This document shows, piece after piece, positions 1 through 11,139 of a stretch of DNA of 64,000 nt (positions are counted from its first letter, which is position 1; every line of letters begins with the position of its first letter). Below the pieces are notes generated by a model. The model had not been told where the DNA came from and did no database searches. It saw nothing but the letters and a program-made list of their open reading frames with translations. The DNA comes from Umbelopsis ramanniana AG (Eukaryota; Mucoromycota; Umbelopsidomycetes; Umbelopsidales; Umbelopsidaceae). Location of the stretch: contig NW_026252155.1 in NCBI RefSeq assembly GCF_025399195.1, positions 1 through 64,000 of the forward strand, written 5' to 3'. The position numbers and the translations under genes are program-made.

Positions 1-275
1 CAAATGCCCCCCATTTGCTCAGTAGAATTGCCATAGTATCTCCTTCTGAAGCGGTCTTTTGATATGTCTGTTTTCCGCTCCAAAGCAACTTGAATAAGAG
101 GAAGTAGCCGTGCAGTCGTTGGCTTACGTATAAAGTCAGAAATCCGAAGATCAGGATTAGCTATAGTGCCAGCAACCCGGTTACAGTTCATCAGCCCAAA
201 TTTTGAAGGGCCGATGAAGCTTGTGATGCACCACCCAAACACAGAAGCTTGCAAAATGAAACTCCAAGTCATCAT
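1..275 (-). CDS. Unidentified protein, N-terminal part (cut by window edge)
   Basis: On the minus strand an uninterrupted reading frame runs from an ATG at 275-273 off the left edge, giving about 91 residues. It begins with two methionines, has a hydrophobic stretch near residues 4-25, and then a basic, charged segment (arginine and lysine rich around residues 47-80, including a run of three arginines before a tyrosine pair). An in-frame stop lies upstream at about 320, so the frame cannot extend much further at the 5' side, although a spliced upstream exon is possible: an acceptor-like sequence lies near 160. I do not recognise the family. The codon pattern of the second half looks coding, but the first part could be intron or leader. 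The product and true start are unknown. Confidence 0.35.
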   Translation of the reverse strand, partial: MMTWSFILQASVFGWCITSFIGPSKFGLMNCNRVAGTIANPDLRISDFIRKPTTARLLPLIQVALERKTDISKDRFRRRYYGNSTEQMGGI

Positions 276-753
276 TCTATTCGGTATTCCGTGGGTGGTA
301 TCCCCCCTCAGAATGGCAGCTCGCTACCCCCAAGTTGCTTATTTAATCTGACTTATACTTCTTTGCTTTTTAAAGCAATTGAAGACACGACTGACTTTGG
401 CCTTGTCGCCTATTCACGCGATAATCTATGTAACGCAAGGAAAAAGTAACGTTTGTGGGTAAGCGTGCGACTTGCGCTTTTTCTCACTTTCAAAATAAAA
501 ATAGGCGGGTAAAACGCTATCCTGTTGTACCTGTTACAAGAAGACAATGTCAGCAAGCCAATCATGGATCGGAGCGCAAAATCCGCTATTTTATTACCAT
601 GGGCAGCTTGCCACCCCCCAACAGACAACTTTTTGTTTTTCTACACTTTTCTTTTTCAAAAGTCTTTTTGTTCTTTTCCTTCTCGTTGTCTTTTTCTTTC
701 ATCGTTGCATCTGTCAGCCTTTTGATGCCCTTTGGTTCGTATTCCCATGAATC
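276..753. other. Intergenic, divergent promoter region
   Basis: This lies between the truncated minus-strand gene and the plus-strand AMS2/SPT21-FYR gene. It contains a strong polypyrimidine tract on the plus strand (about 630-710), typical of a fungal 5' leader upstream of the ATG at 754. The overlapping short open frames are low-complexity and not convincing. I see no RNA gene here. Confidence 0.5.
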
Positions 754-3069
754 ATGTTTCCAAGGATTGCATCTCCGACGAAGACTGCCAACCACTATCA
801 TTCACACAACGATTCATCGTCGAATACCACTTCGTCCAGTAAAATACCTTCACTTAATGCGCTCCCAAGTCAACAAGCAGACTATAATATAAGACCCTTG
901 GAATGGAATACGCCAAACTCAACGTCGCCTACTTCCACCACCAATACTTCTGTCATGAGGCCTTCACACACACGGTCACCTTCACGAGGTAGGGTTGGTT
1001 TTCTATCTGACCAGCTCGCATCCATTTTCACGACTTCGCTCTCAAACATCATGTTTTTTTCAGTGAAAGTGTATTACAGCTTTGAAGGCGACATGAAATC
1101 CTGCTATACGGCCTTTAATTATCATATTAATGTTAATCCAGACACCACCATCACGAACGTGCCTTTATCGCAATGCCTTATGGCCATCAGTCGCGCAAGG
1201 TACTTTGATGCGCAGTTTTGTCCGTTTGTTCTGTCATGACATTTCAATAACATCACGCTTCTGCACTCATCGCTGCCAAACTCCAACTTCTTAGTCCCGA
1301 AATGTTCTTTGACTCTCAAGAGTTTTCTGTATATAGCATGAGTTATGAAGAGATCGCGGCACAACCCCCAGACACAGCTAAAACCATTATCTGGGAAGGA
1401 CATGGCCTTTCTTCTTGGATCATTGAAAGCGATCAAAGAGAAAACAAGCAGATCTCGGGGGAGGTCTATACGACTAGCAATCATTCATACCTGACTGAAA
1501 TACGGGTCACTTTGAAACTAAAATGGGTAAGATCAACAATGCGGTTGCTCCCTTTTCCAGAACTAAAAATTTTTCTAGAGCACCTTTTCCACCATAAGCT
1601 TTTGTGCTGTAGTAGCATTTACACTAACTTTGATTGTCAGACCAATAGATTAGCCGAACCTGCCTCGAAAAGCATGGATTATATTGCTTATGAGGCACAG
1701 TCGACAAGTAACGAATACTATTCGATCTATCGTGACAAAGGAAAACAGCCCGCTTTGGAAGCTCCCTTTACCAACACAACCATGAACCATCAAAGTCCAA
1801 CCCTCAGATCGCATTTTCCCGAAAACCGACAACGAGTTGGCGCTTTGATTCATCAGGATGTCCCGAACATCGTTCCACGCAAGAACAGCATGGAAGACAA
1901 AAGAAGATTACCCATGTTTACGAGCAACCCAAGGTTCTATTGAAATCTATCTACCTATTGATTGTTTTTTTCCAAAGGTGCTATGACTGATTTAGAAAGT
2001 AACTTTTTTTGCATGTAGCATAAAAAAAAATACAGAGGATGATGAAGAAGCTGGTAAGTTGTGTCATTTCAAGAACTTTAAATTTTATGCTTAAATGAAT
2101 GAAATAGATGACATCGTTCCCCCCACAACAAACTTACGACGATTCCACTGATTGCTAGATTTAGAATCCGATGGCTCAAACTACGACCCCACCCACGATG
2201 AATTGGAATCACCATCGTCCTTACAAAAGCCCTCCCGGCGGTCTGCGGCCAAAAAACGGAAAGTCAAGGATATTGATCCAAAAAGCGGACGGTTTTATTA
2301 TGAAATGGAGCGAGATCACTGTGGTCAGCCTATTTTACCAGTGGAGATAGACTCTTGGACCGTCATTAATTTAGGTGTGATTGACGCTGAGCGTCCAGCC
2401 TTCCATACAGCACGCTACATTTACCCGATAGGATACACGATCAAAAAGTACGTGATGTCAATATGAAGTACTAATTTGGAAAAATGGTTTCATGGAAAAT
2501 TCTAAGAACATCCCTCCTCATTTACCATAGATGGTATCGCAGCATGGTTGATGCCAAGCGGGATACCCAATATACATGTCGAATAGTGGATGGTGGTGAA
2601 GAACCAAGAGTAAGTAAAAGAAAGATGAATGGACCCACTCATTCTTTTCAAAAACGCGCTGTTCCGTTGCTAATGCCTTTACTTTTGACTATTTCCTCCG
2701 TCGCAGTTTCAAGTTGAAGCAGACGATAATCGTGGCACCGTCTTTGAAGGAAGAACTCCTACCACGGTTTGGACTGAAGTGGTTCGAAAGGCTTTTTCAA
2801 TACGCAACCTTGACTACCAGCATAGTCCAGTCGGACCTGAGTTTTTTGGGCTGCGTAAAAATGCCATTGCTAAAATGATACAAGATCTTCCCAATGCTAA
2901 AAAATGCCGAAAATATGTATGGCAGACTTTCAGAGCAACCATGTCTGGCAAAGCTGGTCGTAATCGAAGACGTATAAACAATCTTGGTACATTAAGTCCC
3001 GAACTTTCAGAACAACAACAACAGCCATCGACGGTGATCAATCTCGACAAACCTATTCATAACCACTAA
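754..3069 (+). CDS. AMS2/SPT21 N-domain plus FYRN-FYRC chromatin protein
   Basis: The model has eight exons: 754-988, 1064-1199, 1295-1526, 1641-1933, 2019-2053, 2159-2447, 2531-2609 and 2707-3069 (553 residues). Residues about 79-201 resemble the N-terminal domain of the histone-gene regulators Spt21 and Ams2: a KVYYSFEGD start, an AISRASPEM block, a FSVYSMSYEE block and an EGHGLSSW block. A basic nuclear-localisation-like stretch (KKRKVK, near 342-347) precedes an FYRN domain (about 355-420, with IYPIGY) and an FYRC domain (about 435-520). FYRN-FYRC pairs occur in chromatin proteins such as TBRG1 and MLL. The join between the halves uses a weak GTTCTA donor at 1934. It is supported by phase, and by the lack of any in-frame ATG for the FYR half before the inside of FYRN. 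The role is probably nuclear, in transcription or chromatin (inference). The alternative is two adjacent genes. Confidence 0.65.
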
Positions 3070-3341
3070 CAATAGGGACAAGAGGTGAAAAAGAAAAAAG
3101 CCAACATAGAAGTCATGAAAATGCATGTAGCTTAGATTCTCATTTTTTCAGTACATTTTTTCCTTACTCTTTACATAAAGAATGTGTGCTGTTATCCTCC
3201 AAAACCTGCTCGTCATGGACCAGGACCCCTTTGGTCCAATAGCATCTCATTTCGTGTCTACCCGTGACTTCATATTATAATTAGGACTGCTTTCTCGACA
3301 AAGCTCACACTGTGTAGCTCTTCTCTCTCCATCCCCTCACC

Positions 3342-5347
3342 ATGAAACACCATCGCTTGCTATTAGCTTGCCTGATTCCGTTATTGCTACCGGTTAGTTC
3401 GGTCCTAGCATCGGAAAAGACCACTCAGCAGTACCTGGATGATGGAAACAAATTGCTTGTTTCTGGCAAATACAGCGAAGCCTTGACTAGCTTTGACGCT
3501 GCCATCAGTAAGTGAACTTTGTCCCTTCTTTAGTGTTGGCTATATTCTTGGCCCCCCCACTTATTCATCATCTTTCTTTCAGGTAAAGATCCAGCAAACT
3601 ATGTATCATACTATCGAAGAGCAACGACCTATTTGTCCCTTGGCCGTAACAGCGCTGCCCTGGAGGATTTTACCACCATTTTGTCCATTAAGCCCGACTT
3701 TCATCAGGCATTGCTGCAAAGAGGAAAGATCTATGCAAAGGAAGGAAACTTGGATTTGGCAAAAGCGGATTTGAAAGCCTATGTCAAGATCAATCCAAGT
3801 GATGCAGACGCTGCCACTCTGGTAAGTACATTGTCCTGTCCCTTTGCCCTTAAAATGTTTCCGTATGTCCTTTTTTTGTGCCTCTTCTGACCTGATCATT
3901 TTCTACTATAGTATGCTTCTGTACAACAAGCTGGAACGGACTTTGATCTAGCCAAGAAGGCCATTGACAACAAGGACTATGATGAATGTATTCGACTGCT
4001 TTCAGCCGTTGTGCCAACCGTCCCTCAATCCACCAGCATACGGTTGCTACGAGCTGGATGCCACATCGCCAAAGGTGAAATAGAAGAAGCCGTTGGGGAC
4101 CTCACGTAAGTTTGGAGCCGAAAAGAGAGGATTATGCAGTATTGGTAGCCCCCTGCTCAACTGGTTTTTTTAATTTTAGACGAGCTGCCCACCTGTCACC
4201 AAGTGATGAGGATGTCCTGATGAAGTTGGCGCAAATCAACTACTATTCCTTGTATGAGCCTCAAGGCGCTCTCAGCCACGTCAAACAATGTCTCCACTAC
4301 GACCCAGAGCAAAAACAATGCAAAGCCCTGTTTAGAAAGTTGAAAAAATTAGACAAGTCCGTCAATGCCGCTACAGCAGACTATGAATCCAACAAGTTTA
4401 CGGCTGCTTCAAAGAAACTTGTGGGTACCAGTGAAGACAAAGGACTGATTGCCACTGTAGATGAAGAAGTAGACGAATTAGAACAGATTCTTGGTGCTAC
4501 TGGTAAAATGCCAAGGCGACTCACCCTAAAACTGTATTCTTTGGCATGTAAAACTTTCGGTCAGGTAAGGAAAAAGCAAAAAAATAGATATACGTATACA
4601 CTGGAACTGAGATTAGTGCTAACATTGATTATAATTTTTCTTCCAATCTCGGCTTTCAGAAAAAAGGCGACACTGCTAACACAAAGAAATGGTGCTCGGC
4701 CACGCTGGACATGGACGAGAATGACATTGATGCTCTTTCGAATCTTGGTGAATTGGCACTGGGAGAAGAGGACTTTGAAGGGGCTGTTCGACTTCTGAAC
4801 AAAGCGCAAGAAGCAACTGGAGGTCAAAATAGACGAGTCCAAGAACTGTTGATGGAAGCACAGAAATTGCTCAAGCGTAGCAAAACCAGGGACTATTACA
4901 AGATTCTCAGAGTAGCGAAAGATGCCGACAAGCGAGAAATCAAAAAGGCCTATCGCAAACTTGCTCAAGAATGGCATCCTGACAAATACTCTGGAGAGTT
5001 GGGTCCTGAAGCAGTTGAAGCCAAGATGGCTGAGATCAATCAAGCCTATGAAGTGTTGTACGATGACGGTAAGTTGATTTAAATGATATGTGCTGTGCTG
5101 CACTGGATGTATAGCAGGAAATGAATCCTTGTACTGATCTATTCTTTGGTTACCTTTCGGATTCTCATTAGACTTGCGACAAAAGTATGATAGTGGCCAA
5201 GATCCATATGATCCAACCGGTGGACAACAAGGCGGTGGATTCCATCACGGAGGCAATCCATTTGGCGGCGGCGGTTTCCATGGTTTCCCATTTGGTGACT
5301 TCTCCGGTGGCGGCGGCCAACAATTCCACTTTAAAATGCAATACTAA
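3342..5347 (+). CDS. ER-lumenal TPR/DnaJ co-chaperone, P58IPK (DNAJC3) type
   Basis: Six exons: 3342-3507, 3583-3821, 3912-4105, 4180-4564, 4660-5068 and 5172-5347 (522 residues; human DNAJC3 is 504). The protein starts with a signal peptide (residues 1-25, a leucine-rich core), followed by an array of TPR repeats, a J domain near residues 395-465 with its HPD triplet (in EWHPDKYSG), and a glycine/phenylalanine-rich tail. This order is that of P58IPK, which binds unfolded proteins in the ER lumen and hands them to the Hsp70 BiP by stimulating its ATPase. I see no HDEL/KDEL-type retention signal; the C-terminus ends FHFKMQY, as the family often lacks one. It is likely induced by ER stress, but I did not find a clear UPR element. 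The start is the first ATG of the signal-peptide frame. The call is secure. Confidence 0.9.
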
Positions 5348-6132
5348 ACAACATTCCCCCTTTCCCTTTAATCCCATAAATAACACTGCGTCTCCCTGTC
5401 AACCCATACCTTTTGACATTCACACACCAACTCTAAAGTATCTACTGTCACCAACGTTAAAGTAAAGAAACCAATTAAACATGGCACTCGTACATTATTG
5501 TGGTTTTTTATTATTATTATTCTTCCTGTCATATTGAGCAATATATCGAAAGTACAGTCCTTTAGAAATAATTTGCGCTGCCATCATCCAAGTTTAACCT
5601 TCGTATCAGAATGTTGAATTCTGCCAAAATAAACGGATATATTCCAATACACCGTCTTTTCTTTCGAAGATGCACCTCTGTCTATCTAAATCTGAGGAGC
5701 AGGTTATTGGCCAATAGCAATTTCATAAATGCAACAAGCATAGGCTGGCGAAGTCAGTCCCGCTGATTTAAAACATATATCACTGTTCCCTTTTGTTCAT
5801 CAATGTTAATCTCTGCATCCATAAATCGACCTTTATATCTCGTATCTCCAGCAGCCCATACAATCGTTGAGATGATTCGTTTTGCTAAATTTCAAATAAA
5901 TCCTATGCATGATATCAATAAACTCATACATTCATACTTTGATAACTGTGAGTGTATATGTTTGCTTCTGTTTCTCCTGCCATGCTTTAAGTTACTAATG
6001 ATTGCGAGAATAAATGTCAGGCTCTCTGCTCTGGTTCCTAATTTTCAATAGACAGTATAGGATACGGAAAAGTACTGGTAAAGATCCCCTATGTTTTTAT
6101 TTTTATTTGTTCTCTTTTTTCTTCGACTGTCA
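5348..6132. other. Convergent intergenic region, two 3' ends
   Basis: The stop codon of the P58IPK-like gene (5347) and the minus-strand stop of NUP192 (6133) face each other across about 785 bp of AT-rich sequence. AT-rich polyadenylation-like stretches occur soon after 5347 and on both strands further in. No open frame here is convincing, and no RNA gene or repeat was recognised. Confidence 0.5.
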
Positions 6133-9100
6133 TTATGTTGAAGCGGGGACGACATCGACAATAGCGCTGAGAGCATTCAAGGTGATATTAGCGGTCGTTC
6201 GCCAAACATCGACACCATCTTGAGCATCTCTATAGAGCTGCCGTATAAAGTTATCTCCATCGGCATTGACGACGGCGAGCATATGAGACTTGAGACGATC
6301 GGAAGGAGTTTGTTTCCGACTTTCTTCCATGTACAGTAAGAAGCTGAGCAAGGTCACATACATGTTGCCACGACTAGCAATGCTGGTAGAGTCAGTGTTA
6401 CCGAATTCGAGAATACCCCTGAACAAGCTCTTGAGTTTTTCATCAGGAAGTCGTGAACTCAGTTTCATTTCGCCATCTCCCTTACTGCGATGATGGTCAC
6501 GAAGTCGAGTCATGCATGCCAAAAGCAACTCTGTGATATCGTAGGTGATGATGCTGTAGGCGTCGCTCGTGAGTTTGGGGAGCAATGCGTTGATTAAATC
6601 CAATAAGATGTGCTCGCGAGAATCAGAAGGAATGAGGTCGAGACACTCAGTCAGGGTCAAATGGACCACTTGTTTCCATGCCCGCAAACAATGGTATCGA
6701 GCAAACGCAATCTCACGGCTTTGGTTTTGAGCAATCAGAACCTCCAAAATACGTTGAATTTCATCTTCCACTAAGGCACTTTCGTTGACTGAAGTGATGG
6801 TGCCAGCTTGGATTTGTCGGTCCAACTCCGACCGGAGATGGTGGTAGGCCGCAGGGATATCATAAAGTGGACAACCCTGATCATTTTCATGTTGGAACTT
6901 TTCAGCATAGAATCCACGGTAGTATTGAGCTTTAAATCCATTGGCCTTTTCAGTGATTGGACTTGTCCATGTGAAATCTAGAGAGCTAAAGATTTCAAGC
7001 ATCTTGGCTAGTGGCTGCTGGAAATTGCTATAGTCCGTCATTTCCACATCCATATCGTCGGGTATTGGGTTGGTGCCATACAGTAGACTCATCAACCGGT
7101 TAGAATAAGACTTTTGACCAGCTGACGTGGTCAAATGGAGCTCGATCGCTATAGACTTGAGCAGCCATGTTCGCAAATGCAACAGTGCCTTGAGATTGAA
7201 AAAATCAATGTCCATACTGGTACCATCAGATGAGTTCAGCGTGCCTTGGAAAGGTGATACCGGTCCACTGGACCGACTTGAGAACTTGCTAGGCAGAGCC
7301 TTGAACTGAACATAGAAGAAGTCTTCTCGAGTGCGCAGATATCTTGTAGTGGGTTGAGACGTGGCTTCACTTGAACAAAGCTTATAGATGATTTGATAAC
7401 ATTTCTCAGCCAGAATAGGATGTGTTGCGTAAAGAGGAGCCAGTTCTCGATCCTCTTCGTCCATCATACCACTAATGCTTTCTGCATTACCATCAACACC
7501 AGACTGCAACAAGGCCAAGATGGCATGAAGACACGATACTTTGGGACCTGCTGAGATAGGATCCTTGATATCCGTCTTGACAATGGATCCAAAAACATCA
7601 TATCCCAAGATATAGTGAGCGATGGTTGGCTTTGATCTTTTGCCATCCAAATTCTCGAGAATCAAATTGACAATAGCAAGTCGAACAGATGAAGTAAGCG
7701 TGCCTTGTGAGGAGTTATCAGAACTTGCGTTGGTCACCCAGAAAGGGATATTGTATCTATCAAAGTCAGAATCATTGTAGCCAATAGATTCAGGTTCGCC
7801 AATCTCTAATTGTTCCAAAAAGCCATGGATAATGGATAGATGGTCGGGACTGGCGGCCAGGACTTGAGTCAGCTTGGCACCTAGTCCACTGATAATCGAA
7901 TGACCACTGCTGGTACTCTTCAAATCAGTAGGAAGCTGTGACAGGTTTGGAGATGCAGACAAAGCAGACATGATGCTGATGCTGGATACACTGATTTGCT
8001 CACTGTCTTGGCAGTTGACAAACAACGCAATTTGAACAATCACATTGGCGTGGTAAAGAAGGAAAGTGTCTAGTGTCACGACAGATGGTAAAGCGGGATA
8101 CTTGTATCCAGCAATTGAAATTTCAGCGCCAGAAAGTCCTGACGAGTTCTTGCTAAATTGATGTACCAAGACATTGCAAAAGGTGTTTTGCACTTTTAAG
8201 GTATGTGAGATGATGGAAAGACATCGTTCAACGCACTTTGTGAAATATTGAGTCCGGAAAGTATTGTCGTGAACAGCCTGAACGCCATATTCTACAATCT
8301 TGAAGATTTCCACCGTAAACTTTGAGCCCGACAGCAATCGCTTCAAAATTTCGAATCCTGGATGGCTGATGTACGTCAGGAGGATATTGTCTGTACTCAT
8401 ACCCATCTTGGGACTGCTGTTCAAAGATCCCAGATTAAATGTGAGCAAACTCTTTTCAAAGAGGGCCAGACACGACTCTATGACTTTCCACTTCTCAGTG
8501 GGGTAGTTGTACTTGCGACTTGAAGCAGGCAAGAACACTTCATCGATGATGAGAGAGATGTAGGGTTCAGTACCAGGAGAGCGGGTGGCTGCACCTAAGC
8601 GATCAGGAATGGACTGTGAAATGGAAACCAGTTCTGGCATCTTTCCTGTTGCCTTTGGGGCTTCATGAATTAACGATTGTAAAAGGTGGATGAAAGCCAG
8701 CGTTTCAGGATATGTTCCGAGTTTGCTTTCCTGTGCAATATCGTAGACCATGCCTCCTTCCTGATGAGAGCTGCTAACACGGATGGTCGAAGTAGGATGA
8801 CTTCCTGGAAGGCCAAAGATTTGCGAGGGTTGTCCCAAAAGACCAGTTTGCTGTTGTTGTCGCTGTTGCGTCTCAAGTGCTTGTCTCTGCTTCTTTGTAG
8901 TCAACACGCCACTATCCTCGAGCACCTGCCATATCTGCTGAGAGCAACGAATGGCTGTGGTATTCTCTGTGCCATCATCCTTGGCTGTACAAAAAGCTGC
9001 AATGCAACTATAAAGAGATGCGCGGAGTGCTGGAGTAGTAGGGCAGCCCAAGAGGTTGATCAAAGATGCCAAGGCAGCAAAAGTCTCGTTTTCCCAGAAG

Positions 9101-11018
9101 AAGTTCTTGGCAACATCCGAATATAAAATGACTTGACGGAAAACATGGAGAAAGGCGGCCAAAACCCGTTCTTCTTCCAAAGGCAAAGTCGCTGGTGAGT
9201 CCTTGTTGTAGTTACTCAATAGTGGTGTATAAAAGTTGATGGCAGCAAAAAGTTTTGGCCAAGAGAAAAGGCTTTGGGATGAAGGATTGGTAGTGGTACC
9301 TTCAGCACTAAAGAAGTGAAATGTTTGTAGAGCACATTTCTCGCCGGTGGCCAGTGAAGCCAAAAATTCATACACAGCTCGGACTGTGCCCACCACGCGA
9401 ACTTCTGTAATCCACTTGAGAAAGTTGTTCAAGCCATTGTCATTGGGGGGCCAGAATTTGAGTCCAGCCTCCGGTCGATTTCGATAAACATTTGCAAGCA
9501 ATATAACGAAATCTTCCAAATCATGACAGGTAACTTGGCTTGTCTCTGCAGGAACAATAGCAGTTTTGGCATTGCCCATTTGGTACATGGGGATATCAGC
9601 ATCTTCTTCATCCAACTTCATCTGTCGTAGAATTGTTGACATATGATGTATGAAGGCAATGGATGTGGCTTCAATCTCGTAAATAAAAGCTTCTCTAAAG
9701 CTTTCACAGACTTCTGTGTTGTTGGTTGATGAGTCGCTTGCGCTACTGCCGGATTTCGAACGTCCTGCTTTGTTGAACGCTCTGTCTTTGTCGCATTGAA
9801 AGCTTAACAATTCTTTTCCAAGATATTTGAAAACGTTGTCACCAATTGCACGTTGGACCACGACAGCCACTCGATCTTCTCCAAAAGGTAATCGGTCTTT
9901 TAAGTCAGAGTGAGCCTTGACAGCATGAACGAGGAAAAGAGACCATTGTAGAGCCACTGAAGCTCTGATTGAAACTGAACTCCAGCCGTCTCCTGTTAAT
10001 ATTTGGTCGAACTGCTCAATGAACTTTGTATCTTGGCAAATCGTTTCTTGATGATTCATGCTGCTGATAGAGGTATCAAAGTTCATGTTGGTGGAAGCGA
10101 AAAAGCACATGAGAAGGTAATGTCCAATATCTGTCTTGGATCCGCGTTCTCTCAAACTCTTTGCTAGTGCTATAGTTTCGTCTGTATCGAGGCCAATTAA
10201 AGCAGCAATATGATACAGGAGTCTGGCCAGATCTATACGCTCATCGCGGAGACGTCTCAGTCTGAAGTTGGAGATTTCTGTTCCAAGCTTTCCGAATCCA
10301 GGCTGTGCTCCTGTCGCAGCTGTTGGTTGAGCGCCTTCTAATGCACCAGTACTCTCGATGGATTCGATTTGCTTTTGTAGTCTATCAATAGTGGCCAAAA
10401 TTTTGGTCGGCAGAGTTCCTATTTTTGCCTTGTTATAGATATCGGTCGAAATGGACTCGCTGACAAGACCGGCAATAAATGTATAGCTAGTTTCTCGAAG
10501 GGTTGTATCCACGTTTGCATTTCTGGCCATGATAACAAGTTGAATAAGGCATTCCAAAAGGTAACCTCGTTCCATATGATAAAGCGTAATAGCACTATCA
10601 ACTTCAGAGTTGTCAAACTTGGTCATGTTTGACTTTCCAGTATAAATGAGAGATGCTGCAACATGTTCGTCAATGTTAAGTTGGTCGCTCAGGAACACGG
10701 TCTGCTTCATAAACTGTTCATTAATCTTTTTGCGATCGCCATTGATAATTGCTCGACCTTACAATAAAGTTAGTGTGCATTATTTGAGAGCATTTGGTTG
10801 GCATGTCAGTCAAACTCACCGGAAATAATGGTGTTTCTGTGATCTTGATTCTTGGGTGGATCGTCAAGCAACTGCAAAAATTGCGGACGGTAGGCTTCAA
10901 TTCCTTGTCGCAATCTCCTAATAGCAGGCGGTGATGGTGATCTTAAGGTTTCTGCTATTAAATTGTGCAGATCGCCAAATCCTTGCGACCATTGAGGGGC
11001 GCTAAGGACGTCCGTCAT
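6133..11018 (-). CDS. NUP192: Nucleoporin NUP192/NUP205
   Basis: Two exons on the minus strand, 11018-10820 and 10757-6133, joined over a 62-bp intron, give 1607 residues. The sequence is a long alpha-helical solenoid without transmembrane segments. It fits the Nup192/Nup205 family, the largest scaffold nucleoporin of the inner ring of the nuclear pore (usual length about 1650-2000). Characteristic stretches include the N-terminal block with NEQFMKQTVFLSDQLNIDE and the adjacent LYHMERGYLLECL helix. The partners are Nup93/Nic96 and Nup53 (family knowledge). The start is the ATG at 11018, which supplies the short first exon carrying the conserved N-terminal helix. The gene is divergent from the flippase gene with only 121 bp between the two start codons. 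The protein is slightly short for the family, but no domain break is visible. Confidence 0.88.
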
Positions 11019-11139
11019 AGTGATAGAGAAGGGTTGGTGTAAGCAAAGTCGCGCGTTCCAGCCTGCCAGAAAGAAGTTTTTGTGACGTCTGAAATTTGTC
11101 TGTGCGGGACTTGATTCCTTTCCACTTCTTCTCCATCGC
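11019..11139. promoter_or_regulatory. Divergent promoter, NUP192 / NEO1
   Basis: Only 121 bp separate the minus-strand NUP192 ATG (11018) and the plus-strand NEO1 ATG (11140), so both core promoters and leaders must lie here or overlap the neighbouring coding sequence. I see no clear TATA box. Confidence 0.5.

Noticed and set aside
455-892. 145-codon plus-strand frame overlapping the start of the AMS2/SPT21-FYR gene
   Set aside because: It crosses the polypyrimidine leader and is out of frame with the supported gene at 754.
3606-3899. Minus-strand frame within the P58IPK-like gene
   Set aside because: The plus strand has TPR repeats and good splice sites over the same bases.
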